This document shows positions 52,996 to 64,000 of a stretch of DNA of 64,000 nucleotides, piece after piece (the first letter of the stretch is position 1; each line of letters begins with the position of its first letter). Position numbers and translations under genes: made by a program. The notes beneath the pieces are model-generated. The model was not told the origin of the DNA, searched no databases, and saw only the letters and a program-made list of their open reading frames with translations. Origin of the DNA: Cudoniella acicularis (lineage: Eukaryota; Ascomycota; Leotiomycetes; Helotiales; Helotiaceae); NCBI GenBank assembly GCA_013054445.1, contig JAAMPI010000038.1, forward strand, positions 1-64,000. The letters are read 5' to 3'.

Positions 52996-54809
52996 GCTGC
53001 TGCAAAGAGCTTGCTTGGGCGAGATCAATTGATGGAGGTCGACATGCGATTGAGGTCAATTCGACGATTAACTTTGTAGGGCGGAGAAGGAAGAGGAGCT
53101 CGCTGCCACCCAAACAAAGCAAACCTGATTCAACCGACTGTAGACCACTAGCCCGTGGGAGGATCGCAACAAAAGTGGTGGAGTGAGATCTTTTGTCACC
53201 TGCGGCTTGCTTCGTAGGGCAAGGTGGTTGGGAGCGAGACTTGGGAATGGTTTAAAGTGCAGCTGTGAAAGCTCCAAGTGGAACGAAAGTGGGAGCTCTG
53301 AACACCTGGTAGCGTATGACGACGACGCTAGAACAAAGCTAACCTTAGAAGGCTGCTATAGCTACCCGAGACCGTGTCTTGTGGCGGAAGAGTGAGAAGA
53401 CGAATATTAATGTGTCAAAAGTATGGATAAAATTAAATTGCCTCGCAAAACAATTTCATGGAATTATGGAAGTCTCTACATCAGTGTCCAGGTCGGCAGG
53501 GGATGCCACGGCCGGTTCTCCTGAACAAAGCACTCCGAATGACGATTGCTTAGGCAGTCCGAAGCTGGAAAAAACAGGGTTCACGGCACTGGGACAGCCA
53601 GGGTTGCATTTAAGCACGCCCATGATCCGCAGCAAGCGTAGCAAGCTCCCCCATTTCTTCCTGCTTTTTCAGCAGTACAGGGGGTCATTCATGATTCTAT
53701 GGCCTGGTGAGGGTCGGAGGGTCGCAATAATCGGCCATTATTGTTCAGATGCTTTTTCAACGCCCCTTCGGACTCTGCCCTCTCTAGGTTTTACCTACAG
53801 TAGGTCTTGCAATTGTTGCTATGCATGCGTTATCAGCTGTCACTTCATGAGCTGGCAAAGACATGTCTCAAGCAGGGCCGCTCGGCGCTCTTCCAGCTCT
53901 TCCAGTGCTTGACCCACTATTGTATTGACTCTGGTGTCACTGGTGTCACTGGTGTCACTGCTCTGATATCACGACACTGCTCGCACTGCACTTGCGTGCA
54001 GCCATCTTATCAGCAGCCCAGAAACTCCTCTAGTTTTTTTCTGCTTTTTCCCACCCCGAGCCCATCTTTATCTTCCACTGCTCGAACGAGAACTTCTCTT
54101 TCCCTTCAGTCTCCATAAGATACGGAGTGCGTGCCCTTCTGCCCTCTCCCGTCTTCCCGACTACAGACGCATCCGGCGACATTCCAACGTGGAGCTGTTG
54201 GATACCATGCTGGTGTACCGAACGAGACATCAACATCTCTTTTCGATTGGAGCAGCACATGCGGCTTTGTTCAAGGCCCACAGGCGCCCTGTTTTTATTC
54301 CGGTCCGGCGTCTAGGACGGTTGAGAAGCACCTCCGAAGAATGAAGAGTATAGTATCTCTGCTTCTGCTTGGCCTTCCTTTGTCCTTCCTTCATCCATTC
54401 ACCCAAGATGGAAAATCCTACCTGCAGTCACGGCTACTCTCCAGGGCTTACGATACCACATACCACCCTGATTATCTGACATCACGTGATAGATAGCCCG
54501 ATAAGGGTCATCTGTGAACCATTTAGGGACCCCTGAAACCTGCAGTGGGGCACCAACTGACAGCAAGGATTCGTGGGTCTACCGTATCCGTTCGTAGGTG
54601 ATGCAACGAAGCATTCTCATTGTCTGTACTTCTTCAGCAGTAAAAGATTACGGTGGTGGAGTCGCGGTGACCTGCCGCTCTTCGAGAAGGTGCCCTTCAA
54701 GTTCCAAACACATTACTCGTAACCTTAACCCTCATTCCCACCGCTGTGTCTTTCCACCCCAATTCACCTCTCTGCAGTTTCGAGACGGCCGCCTCCTGGA
54801 CGCGCGGAG
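52996..54809. other. Divergent promoter region, 1.8 kb
   Basis: Lies between the tricalbin-like gene (minus) and the conserved gene at 54810 (plus). No supported gene, though pyrimidine-rich tracts occur near 54030-54110 and 54740-54780. A 9-bp repeat sits at 53932. Confidence 0.5.
53932..53958. repeat. 9-bp microsatellite, three copies
   Basis: TGGTGTCAC repeated three times in the divergent promoter region. Confidence 0.85.
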
Positions 54810-57800
54810 ATGGAGGAGCCACCGATTGCTGGCAAGGAGAACGAAAAGAAGCCCAAGAGCCGGTTTATGGGCAAGCTGTTTAAAGAGAAAGAGAAGAAGC
54901 TTGCAATGGACAACAATGTGGACGATTTTCTTCATGGACCGCAAGATAAAGCACCTTTGATGCCGGCTTCTGCTGGCCATCCGCCGCCCCTTTCTCGAAT
55001 TGATACCATTAATGCTCGTCGATGGCCCACTGCTGCTGAGATACAACACACACGGAGGACACGAGGGCGATCTGCCAGTCCCAAGAGAAGCAAGAAAGGA
55101 CTTGCTGTGAGGTTTACAGATAATCAGCCCGAGGTGATTGGGGAGGGTGGTGATGAAGCAACTACGCCAGTATCCGAGATTGGGGCGAGGAGAAGAGCAC
55201 ATTCGCATCCGGTGGGGTCTCATCCAACACCAGACCAAGTTTTACTGCCTGCCAAAGCATCAGACTCGGTCGATGGCCCCGGGACCTTTGACGATTTTCG
55301 ACCAGGGCCGCTCCGTCGTACACAGACAGGTTATGAGTCTATTTCAGAACAAAGTGGCACGGCTGGAAGTGTCAGTGGGACATCGTCAGATATCCTAAAA
55401 CCTATGCTACCTAGTGATGGGGTTTTGAAAGGCCAACCATTCGACCCAACATCTTTTGCTGCTAGGGTCAAGGCAGATATGCGGTCTGGCGAAGGCAAGG
55501 CTCTTGTATCCGTTGCTGCATATTCGCCGGAGAATAATCAGCTAAAGCCGGATTCATTAGGGTTTGATTCTGATCTCACTCCTCAACTCGACGAGTTACG
55601 CATCAACACAATGAGAAATAGTTACATCTCAACGCCACCCACTGCTCCCGGACCCCGTCAAGCTGCAGACTCTCAGACGCCCACGCCCTCAGCTACCCAG
55701 AAATCGACCCCGGTATCAGTGGTATTAGAGAGCCCAGCACCACTCTCGCGAGCGTCAACATTGCAGGGAGCCGCTATTGCCCTTGTCGAAGATGCCCTAG
55801 AAGACTTCTCGAGAAGAGTTGCTCATTTATTTACATTGTTTCGTTTATCCACAGAGTCTGTTAAACCTCTCCCACAATGTTCACTGGAGGAACTTGTGCG
55901 AGCAGCCCTATGGTGGTTTTTGAAAGGGAGAATGAACCTTGAGGCTAGAGTGAGGGAACGGCCAGCGAGTCCGCAAGGCCAAAAGACCAGACTTTTCGCC
56001 TTACAACAAGCTTACGCCGATCTTGCCAAGTCATTGTGGATCGCTGAAAAAGTAACCCCACAACGTCCAGAAGTTATGGATAGATCCGCAGTCAGTGATT
56101 CGAATTCGTCCTTGACCAGCGTTTTGGAGGCACGCCAGAGTATCATATCAAATCTTAGGAAGTTGACCATGTCAATGAAACGAAACGGCTTCCTACCACC
56201 AGATGCAGACGACGCACCGTTGCCACAAGGCTTGGACAATTCAATATGGATTGTTGGCGAAGGTAGTCACTCATTAGCAGCTAGTCAGAGGCCCAGCGGA
56301 ATAGTGGCTTTATTAGATGCCTTTCCATTGGGAGATTCGAATCAAAATTTCCACTTTGGCAGGGTATTCATTGAGGGTATCTTGGAAGAAGAAGCTGCAT
56401 CGCAACACTATCGATGTCCAGTTGTGATGTCTTTGGTTCGTGCACAAAAAGAGAAAGAGCTGAGTGCTATTGTTGCTAGTCAAGATGGATTACTCAAATT
56501 ATGCATTCAAAAGGACAGAACACAAGGACCTACATGGGACGATGTATCATGGCAACCAAAATACAATTCTCTCAAGGTGGGGCTCCCTAGAAGCTTTGTC
56601 CTCCGCCTGCACTGTTCCGAGCAAGATTTTAGGACAATTTGGGGTATTTATGACTACCAAGCCAAGGTCCATGCAAGTCTCATTCAACGGCGAGATGAAT
56701 CAGTTATATTTGAAGCCATCATCAAAAGCTTCAAATACATTGATCCAAATCCCGAATCAAGATTCCCGAAGGAGGCCTTGCCTAATTGTTATCTGAGGGT
56801 ATTTGAAAAGGTATTGGTGGAGAAAACCGGGTCAGGAACTCGATCTATGCACCGTGGTTTTAGACTTGCTCTAAACACCAGTCCCAAGACAAAAGGATTG
56901 AGGGGTATAGACCAAGATATCCCACCAAACCAGCCCCTTGAGTTTGGCTTCCTTCGGGGTGAGGATGGTCAACCGGCTATACTGTTAAATTTCGTGACCC
57001 CCAAAACCCGTTATAGAATCGTCATGACTTTCGGTGAGACCAGTGAACGAGCACGTCTCCACCAGCTTCTCACAGGCACAGCACTCGGAGGCGGGGAGGA
57101 TGTTGTTGCCGAAGCATCAATGAAAGCCTTTGCTATTGCGAGTTATTCTGCAATCGAGAAAGATTCCCCATGTCTCAAAACCCTCGACTGGCAAGGTTTT
57201 CGAGTCATCAACGAAGATAATGGCGATATCCAGGATAGCAAGACTGTTCTCTCGGATCATTTGCGTGTTGCCATTGATTTCAAGACCGGAAGCCTCACTG
57301 ATCGCATCAACATCGAGCCTGGTGAACTGAAGATTAGGCTTGATGTTAAGAGCTCCAAACAATTAAAAGTTTTTCGACGGCCACAACAAGACATGACATT
57401 ATCAGTGGTAGAGTCGCAAGTATCGCAAGAGCTCCCACATGAGCTTACGGAACTCCTCCAAACCATTGCCAAGTCACCATCAACCCGTACCTACTTGTTC
57501 CCCGGTCTTCAGGAACTGCACCTGTTCCAATCTGCCATAACAGGTTTCGTTGTGCTTTATGATGGAATGGCAACGTCTTTTAACATAGCACGTCGAAGGA
57601 TGGTCGTTCCTATATACAAAAAGTGGGATGCTGCTTCGACACGAATTCAAGTAGTTCAGCGAGAGAAGTTGGTACAACTCGTTGCATTTTTCGAAAACTT
57701 TAACCACGGCGATTGCATGAATTTCGCACTCAAATCTACCGATACTTTTGAGAGTTCAAGCCGCGGTGGCAAATACACTCTCAGGATAGTTGATGCCAAA

Positions 57801-57977
57801 TTTGCACTTCCCAAAGCATACCGGGAAGGTGAGGAGGCGGTTGGTCATGAATTCGTCTGCTTGGATATGCCAGAGTACCCTGGAGAACATGATGACATAA
57901 CGATTGTTTTTGATACCGAAACTGGTATGTATTTTCCTGTTCTCTCGAACGCCGTTCTACAAACTAACTTGGCTTAA
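54810..57977 (+). CDS. Conserved hypothetical protein, 1055 aa
   Basis: One uninterrupted ORF with no intron. Residues 1-340 are low-complexity and disordered, with basic motifs (RSASPKRSKKG, RRTQTGYESISEQSG) and many Ser/Thr-Pro sites. From about 345 a folded region starts, ALVEDALEDFSRRVAHLFTLFRLSTES, followed by LEELVRAALWWFLKGRMNLE. Two beta-rich domains follow (about 600-760 and 780-1040), the latter with TLRIVDAKFALPK. It looks like a conserved Pezizomycotina protein of unknown role; beta segments vaguely recall PH-like folds. Codon use and the intact frame suggest a live gene. After the TAA at 57975 the same frame runs on for 24 codons (ALPAPVKIASRMGSTRR) to another TAA. Confidence 0.85.
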   Translation: MEEPPIAGKENEKKPKSRFMGKLFKEKEKKLAMDNNVDDFLHGPQDKAPLMPASAGHPPPLSRIDTINARRWPTAAEIQHTRRTRGRSASPKRSKKGLAVRFTDNQPEVIGEGGDEATTPVSEIGARRRAHSHPVGSHPTPDQVLLPAKASDSVDGPGTFDDFRPGPLRRTQTGYESISEQSGTAGSVSGTSSDILKPMLPSDGVLKGQPFDPTSFAARVKADMRSGEGKALVSVAAYSPENNQLKPDSLGFDSDLTPQLDELRINTMRNSYISTPPTAPGPRQAADSQTPTPSATQKSTPVSVVLESPAPLSRASTLQGAAIALVEDALEDFSRRVAHLFTLFRLSTESVKPLPQCSLEELVRAALWWFLKGRMNLEARVRERPASPQGQKTRLFALQQAYADLAKSLWIAEKVTPQRPEVMDRSAVSDSNSSLTSVLEARQSIISNLRKLTMSMKRNGFLPPDADDAPLPQGLDNSIWIVGEGSHSLAASQRPSGIVALLDAFPLGDSNQNFHFGRVFIEGILEEEAASQHYRCPVVMSLVRAQKEKELSAIVASQDGLLKLCIQKDRTQGPTWDDVSWQPKYNSLKVGLPRSFVLRLHCSEQDFRTIWGIYDYQAKVHASLIQRRDESVIFEAIIKSFKYIDPNPESRFPKEALPNCYLRVFEKVLVEKTGSGTRSMHRGFRLALNTSPKTKGLRGIDQDIPPNQPLEFGFLRGEDGQPAILLNFVTPKTRYRIVMTFGETSERARLHQLLTGTALGGGEDVVAEASMKAFAIASYSAIEKDSPCLKTLDWQGFRVINEDNGDIQDSKTVLSDHLRVAIDFKTGSLTDRINIEPGELKIRLDVKSSKQLKVFRRPQQDMTLSVVESQVSQELPHELTELLQTIAKSPSTRTYLFPGLQELHLFQSAITGFVVLYDGMATSFNIARRRMVVPIYKKWDAASTRIQVVQREKLVQLVAFFENFNHGDCMNFALKSTDTFESSSRGGKYTLRIVDAKFALPKAYREGEEAVGHEFVCLDMPEYPGEHDDITIVFDTETGMYFPVLSNAVLQTNLA

Positions 57978-59501
57978 GAACGCGAAAAGTTTGAAAAAGC
58001 ATTGCCGGCGCCGGTGAAGATTGCATCACGGATGGGGTCTACCAGAAGGTAAAGGTGGCTGACCCTTGACAGGATTTTGGTTATGAAGCAAAAGCAAAGC
58101 ATATGGGCATTTATTGGAGTATGGTTATTTAGCATTTTGGGCATGATATCCTGGCGCTCTTGGCGGAGGCACTGATGCCGGTGATCATAAAGGGTAGAGT
58201 AGCAGTCATTGTGACGAAGCTAAGATTCAAAACACACCACCATTGTCCTGCTGGGTAGAAACCATCTAAGGCGCTGGCTTTGGTCTTTTTGGATTTTGAG
58301 CAGTTGACGTGGCAGACGGGCGGCCAAGGGGAAGTCGACACTGCGTTATACCAGCGTGTCAAATCAGTGTTTATTCCCTCTCTGGCATTCTGGCATCAGC
58401 TGTGAAGGATTTCATCCTTTGGGCCAATGTGATCCTTCTCCATAATTCTGAGGCACATCATAGGCCAGGCTTTGGATCACTCGAAGATGCCAAAAATAGG
58501 CTCCTTCGGCACCCAATCACGCCTCGGCGTGGACTGTGGTGCTCCATAAACTTGTAGACGCAACGCCACTTAGAAACATCCACACTTTTGCTTGTGGAGG
58601 CTGTGGCTGTGGCTGCTGGCGCCCGGACTCTGGAGGCTCCAGTGAGTAACTGTTCCACCGACTCTACGATCTGGGAAATCGATCACAGGTGTTGAAGTGC
58701 GGAGGGGAAAGAAGCAAAGCAGCGACCGGTCTCGTAAATTCCTGAGACACGGATGACCGTGACTGTGGACCTGGAGTCCTGGACGTTTGACTTTTGGTAG
58801 AAAATTCCTCAATACGAGCTTCTCCATTTGGTGCACGGCGCATCGTGATTCGTCCCTTGTTTTCTGTCTGTGCACACTAAATACCTTGAACTCTCCTGAA
58901 TGCTGAATGCCCTCTTAAGGTTCCGAGTCCCAAATCCCAACAACGCACAACATATCGGCCGCCAAATCTTTGCACGCCCAGGCATCTGGTGAGTGCCACA
59001 TTCAAAAACCGAGCGCGGAACTGTGGCGCAAAAGGTCCCACGAGGCGCACTTTTTGGTCGATAAAGCAATTTGGAAATCCCTATCTCACTCGTTTCAAGA
59101 TCAGTCGGGCACCTTGCAAGTTACAACAGACAGACGGCGAACCACGCCGTATCGCCACCTCATCAGCGACTCTTCCACGGTCCACCACTGAACCACGCCC
59201 GGCGAAAGCTCACAATGTCTTTCTAGGCACGTCGTTTCGGAGCCGCCATCACCCTTCGTCGGATGTCACGACGTCTCTTGATGCCAATGCCATGGAAAAG
59301 TTGGAATCCAATTATCAGGCCATCCAGGAACACCGCGATGACCGTGTTGCACGAAGAGAGAACCATGGCGCGATAACAACGTCTGCGGAGTGGAGAGCAT
59401 CATGGCAAACTGCGCGGTGCGATACTGGCATCGAACGGGTTTCCAACACCTCCACTTTCCCGCCATACTCGCCATTTCAAACTTGGAGTCGAACAAAAGA
59501 C
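57978..59501. other. Intergenic region before the TRP-like gene
   Basis: About 1.5 kb. From 58989 the frame of the channel gene is open upstream of its likely start, but composition (Arg/Ser/Thr-rich, no conservation signs) suggests 5' untranslated leader. No other gene. Confidence 0.45.
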
Positions 59502-62500
59502 ATGTCGCCCCCATTGCGGCGGCAGAGACGGTGGTTCAACACATTTGGATACATTCTTGGGATCTTCAGTCTTTGGATTATCCCAGCAACTGCCGTCTTC
59601 ATTGACTTTGAGAACTGTCTTTCGCAGTCAGTCCAAAACGAAGGCCCGTTGTTGCAGTTACAATTTGTTCCTTATTTCGTAGACGCCGTCTTCAACACCA
59701 CGGATCCGAGCCACAATTTACAACTTACTGTGTATGGGAATGTTACCGGTTCGGGTCCAGAACCAACGTCGAGAAGAGTTTTACCACCGTGGAACGATAC
59801 GTTATATTGGAATAGCAATCAAACAGATCTTGGGGGGAAGTTTGAAAACATCCCAGACCCGACCGCGGATTTTCCCAAGTTCACCACTCTGTTCAACAAA
59901 GTCGATGTTCTTACGTATGAACCGTACAACAATACAGTCAATTTCTGCGATCAGCTTGTGAACACTCCTTGTCCTCTTAGTCCCAACTTTTCCCTCAACC
60001 TGTAAGCTAAGTCCTTTTGGAGACGTTTAACGAGCCGTCTTCTAACCGTGTTTTCAATCCCAGAAGCAGTCCATACGAACTTCCAGCATTTGGCTTTTCG
60101 AATAACTTCTACTCATCCTACGCTTTTACATCATTTACGGCAACACTGTTAATCAAATATGGAGACCCGGATGCCACATCCGTGGGATGTATATCAGCGA
60201 ACGTTACTCCGGATCTTGGGAGTGGCCTAGGCGCGATTCTTACATTTATTCCTCTCGTTGTCCTCATATTCGTTGGAATTGCGACAGCCTTCGCAGCAGT
60301 TTTCAGTCCGTGGGGCACAACGGATACCTTTCGTTGGACTTCAAATTATGGGAGGGATGAGGACCTTCTTCGATTGGTCACACCTGGTTTTGGTGACTGC
60401 TTGCAATATATACAATTCGTGGTCCTTACTGGTGGTCTAACTCTAAACTACCCTGGATTTTATCAACCCATTGTCAGCAAGGTGGCATGGTCCGCCCTCA
60501 TGTTCAACCAAAGTTTTGTTAGTGTTGGACCCGGAATTGATAGCGTCGTGGATGGAATGTACGTTACTCACGGCGACTATGGACTCGATCGGCTTCGACA
60601 GCTAGTTGGCATGCTAAATGTGGATGATGTATGGGCTGGAATGGCTGTATGGCTCCTTGTCATCATTGGTATCGTGCTTGCCTTCATCCAATTGGGGTTC
60701 CTCTTTCGATGGATACATCGGCATGTCAACAATACCCAGGAAGAGGATTTGAGAGCCAAGAACATGCCATTTTCCGTTGGCAATGTGATTAGGATCGTCT
60801 TCAACTATTTTCTCCTTCCTATCGTTGCTCTGTCCATGTTCCAATTGGTCGTTGCCTCAAACTCACCTGCTTTCACAGTCGCCTTGGCTGTGGTAATGCT
60901 CGCGCTTATAGTTGGATTTGCCATCTGGCTTCTCTATCTCATCGCGTCGACTCGACCCAAATCATATCTCTTTGACGATCTACCGACTGTCCTACTCTAC
61001 GGATCGTTGTATAACACCTATTCCGACAATGCAGCTTCTTTTGCATTAATCCCGGTCCTCCTGACTTTCGTTCGAGGGGTGGCAATTGGAGCTGTGCAAC
61101 CTTCTGGAATAGCTCAACTCGCTCTGCTTGCTATTTGCGAGGTTATTTTTATTTTGACGCTGCACGCCTTTAGGCCATTTCACTCTCCGACTTCAATGAA
61201 CGCATTCCACACTTTCTTCTCCTTCGTCAGACTTGCCATTGTTCTTCTGATGATATCCTTTGCACCTTCATTAGGTGTCACAGATGGACCAAAAGGCTGG
61301 ATTGGTTATGCAATTCTTTTGATGCATGCTATAGTACTGATCTGTGGCTTTCTGCTTAATGCCATTCAGACAATTGTGGAAGTAGCCGCTCGAATGGCGG
61401 GGGCTGGTGGTGATGAAAGTGGTGCAGCTCGAGGCGGGCTAGTCAAGGTGTTTGGCATGCGTCAGCTTTCCAGACGGCTGCCTCGTAGGGATGCAGCAAT
61501 ATCGAGGCAAAGCCAGTTGTCTAGTGCTGCTATGTTGGACTCTGAGAATGATAGAAAGGCTTACATAATGGATGGTGGAAGACTTAGGAGCCAATCAGCG
61601 GGCAGCGCTGGTGTGCTTCTGAACAGACAGAGTACAGGACTCGATTCAATTGCCATCGATGCGTATGGAGCAATGCCGCCACATCATATTGGGAGTGGGG
61701 CCAGCTCACATACCCCAACGACACCTGGAGAAGCCAGCACATTCTCGTTTCTACCTTCTGCAGCGGCACCTTCTGGTTTGGGTCGGAATCGAGGTCCAAT
61801 AATCGGCCTGACGCAGGCAGAAACTGCTGATCCTTATTACAGACCACCTAGATTCAGAAGACCAACAATTGATGCCTACTCACCTGGTGCAAGAAGTAGG
61901 GGCTCATGGGCTAGTGGAGATTGGGTGGCCAAGAGGTGGAGTCAACCGGAATCCGGCGCTGTAGAAGCAGCTGAAGAAGGGCCATCTATATCTGGGAGAG
62001 CAACACCCGTTCCGCAACCACCACTGGATGGCAGTCCCGAGCCACGACGCTCCAAAGCTGACTACACAACCCGTGAAGTGGATTTCTATTATGGCGTGCG
62101 AGGCCCTGCTCTCAACGCGAATGTTCCGAGTCGCAGGATAAAGACAGGCCCTGCAGATCCCACGGGCCCAGCAGCCTCTGCAGCGGGTTGGTTCAAGGGC
62201 CTCTTTGGTGGAAAGACGAAGGAAAAAGGCAAAGGATTTGAGGTTGTTCGTAGTTCGAGGATGCCACCGGGAATGAAGCGCCCAGGACAAGAGTCTCCTC
62301 CTGAAGGGGTTCCCGTCGCGACTGGAGGTATCCGAAATGGACCTATCGATTCTGATACAGAGTCTGTTCGGCCACGACCTCGATCAGATACTGGAACTAC
62401 TGCCCCGGAGTCTGCGCACGAAGACGATAATTTAGTCAGCCCGATAGAGTCAGGAGAGGATGATGACGAAGATTATGATGACGGCGATTTTGAAATTCAC

Positions 62501-63067
62501 AGAATCTCGGATATTCCTCCCACGCTGCCAGGGATTGAACTTCCTGGAGGAGGCATTGAGCTACCGAGCAGGTTTCCTTCAAAGGCGACATCAAAAGCTA
62601 GCTCAAGAAGAGCAAAACCGACTGATGCGCCTCTGGTGCCAGGACTACCTACCCGCCTTCCTTCTCGCAAGCCATCGGTCCCTCGAAAAAGCTCGAGGAG
62701 GAAATCTCAAAATGCCGATCTCGCGCAACCAAGTGCTCATCTTCTTTCTCAGCATAAGGCTCAAGGATCACTTGATTCCTCACGACTGCCCTTCGAGCGA
62801 TCGAATTCGCACAATAGACAATCCACTATATCAACGAACTCGAGCATGGTCACACCAGATCCAGGTCACTCACGAACTCCTTCTTCGGTACTAGGGAATT
62901 TCTCGGCTGATTTCAGAGATGACCGACCGACGAGTGTAGGCTTTGTAAACCACCATAGCATTCAGACCATCAACCAGATCGAAAACCCGGATTTTCTGGG
63001 TACTTCTGCTGAAGTTGTGGATGGTCGAAACAGTGGTGCTTCTTCGATGGAGCACCCACGACATTGA
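59502..63067 (+). CDS. TRP-like ion channel / flavin-carrier family protein (Pkd2/Flc type), two exons
   Basis: Exons 59502..60001 and 60064..63067 join to about 1167 aa; the intron has donor GTAAGC, branch CTAAC and acceptor CCCAG. The Met at 59502 is preferred because a basic stretch and a signal-anchor (YILGIFSLWIIPATAV) follow. Residues about 30-200 form an extracellular ML-like TRP_N domain with NxT/S glycosylation sites (VFNTTDPS, WNDTLYW, PYNNTVNF) and paired Cys. From residue 200 to about 620 there are roughly nine membrane spans, including LGAILTFIPLVVLIFVGIA and WAGMAVWLLVIIGIVLAF. The last 500 residues are a disordered cytosolic tail rich in Ser, Pro, Arg. Relatives act in Ca2+ entry, wall integrity or flavin transport. 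Intact. Confidence 0.88.
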
Positions 63068-64000
63068 TCCCTTTCGACGTACATAAGACCCGATCATCAC
63101 AATATTGATTGTTCTTTGCACCTGAACGAATTTTCTTTTTTTTTTAATAGTAAAAGTCCCCGTCGGCGTTCAGAATGCATATGTTTTCGCCCTGTATGTA
63201 TATAGGCGGCTGGAGTATATGGGGGCGGGCGGTCTGTTATGCCACACATGGGTTTTATGGCTATCAGGAAGTTTGGCTATTGGGTGCTGGAAAGGCTGGG
63301 AGGAAACATAATCGTGTATTCTGTTTATATACACTTACGCCTAATAAATCAAGGAACATTGAAATACCTTCTTCCCGGTTTTGAAGCCTATAATTTCTAC
63401 AGCCTCGAATACTCACTTCCCGTGGCATTGCGAAACTCAAATTTCCAAATTTCTTTGTATTTAAAGTAAAGCGTCAATCCTTTCTGCACTCTTCGGGTGA
63501 TTGTGTATTCACGAATTCAACGTGGGATCACATGAGGCCCTGATTGGGGAACCGCTTTGCTAGAGAAGCACACCGCTTGTCGAGATTGAGCTCAAATACT
63601 GTAAGTTTTCGCTTGGCAACCACACGCATTCTGCGAATCTCAAAAAGAAGCTGGTGCCTCGGACACTGTGGTGCATATATGTACTGTTCTGCCTATGCGA
63701 GGCAGAGTCTCGAGCACCACTTTCGGCGTGAGAGTTGAGACGAACGACAGGGAAGCTTTGATCTTGTAACCCCGCTTCTTGCGAGCTTGCGAGAGTGCCA
63801 CGCTTCCACGCTGCAACCAGGAACGTGATTGTAAGGGAACCTTTTAGAGATTTGGATCAGTTAAATATCAGATTGTATATATTCACAGTCTTGTGTAGAA
63901 GAATAAGAGCGTGCGTGTTATTGTAACAATAAGAGTGAGTCTGAGCGTCTTACGGCTTGATTCACTCCCCCTCCCCACTGAAGCGATGACGAGGACAGCC
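63068..64000. other. 3' flank of the TRP-like gene and unassigned end
   Basis: About 930 bp. It holds a poly-T tract near 63130 and several TATATA words that look like 3' processing sequence. No gene, tRNA or repeat was found. Confidence 0.5.

Noticed and set aside
53379..54496. Several 100-170 codon ORFs in the divergent promoter region
   Set aside because: They overlap each other on both strands, are Ser/Arg-rich and have no domain or splice pattern.
58989..59501. N-terminal extension of the TRP-like protein
   Set aside because: Open frame with ATGs at 58989 and 59292, but the text is low-complexity. The ATG at 59502 precedes the signal-anchor directly, as in the family.
1..64000. tRNA, rRNA, CRISPR arrays or bacterial-type operon signals
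   Set aside because: None found. Gene structure, introns and families are eukaryotic; no regularly spaced repeat array fits a CRISPR.

Overview
The window is nuclear DNA of a filamentous ascomycete (Pezizomycotina; a Leotiomycete-like fungus is plausible but unproven). Genes carry short introns of about 47-135 bp with GT(A/G)NGT donors, CTAAC/CTGAC branch points and AG acceptors. The families are typical of moulds: LaeA-like methyltransferase, But2 secreted protein, GH51 arabinofuranosidase, fungal TPR-CHAT, HET and NACHT-WD40 proteins, tricalbin and a TRP/Pkd2-type channel. Several decayed genes carry C-to-T type stop codons and AT-rich relics, as repeat-induced point mutation (RIP) would leave.

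Layout. 0-11 kb: a split SAM methyltransferase, a small secreted Cys-rich protein, a broken glycerophosphodiesterase, a But2 protein with a frameshift, a three-exon GH51 enzyme and an M20 amidohydrolase. 12-20.5 kb: a protease island with a caspase-like (C14) gene on the minus strand, a small SH3-like gene next to a 72-bp inverted repeat, and a divergent TPR-CHAT gene whose TPR and CHAT halves are separated by one in-frame TAG. 20.5-28.4 kb: gene-poor, with remnants of a HET protein, a NACHT-WD40 NLR and a FAD monooxygenase. 29-33 kb: an O-methyltransferase (premature TGA) converging on an intact six-exon MFS transporter; with the dead monooxygenase this looks like a decayed metabolite cluster. 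33.5-35.1 kb: a small gag-only LTR retrotransposon. 35.7-37.2 kb: an intact eight-exon LaeA-like methyltransferase. 37.7-48 kb: TE relics, two damaged secreted-protein genes, one intact secreted Cys-rich protein beside a 49-bp minisatellite, a degenerate protein kinase with three 96-bp repeats, and small fragments. 48.3-63 kb: housekeeping block with a tricalbin-like C2 protein (minus), a conserved 1055-aa protein (plus) and a TRP-like channel (plus).

Two kinds of damage must be kept apart. The tricalbin and But2 genes are broken only by 1-nt indels, mostly in A/T homopolymers, so sequencing or assembly error is a serious possibility. The TPR-CHAT and O-methyltransferase genes are broken by in-frame stops that fit C-to-T substitutions, which homopolymer miscalling would not produce. 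The most interesting signal is the caspase / SH3-like / TPR-CHAT locus beside dead NLR and HET genes, which looks like a fungal regulated-cell-death or allorecognition locus. All functional statements come from reading the sequence; no database search was run.
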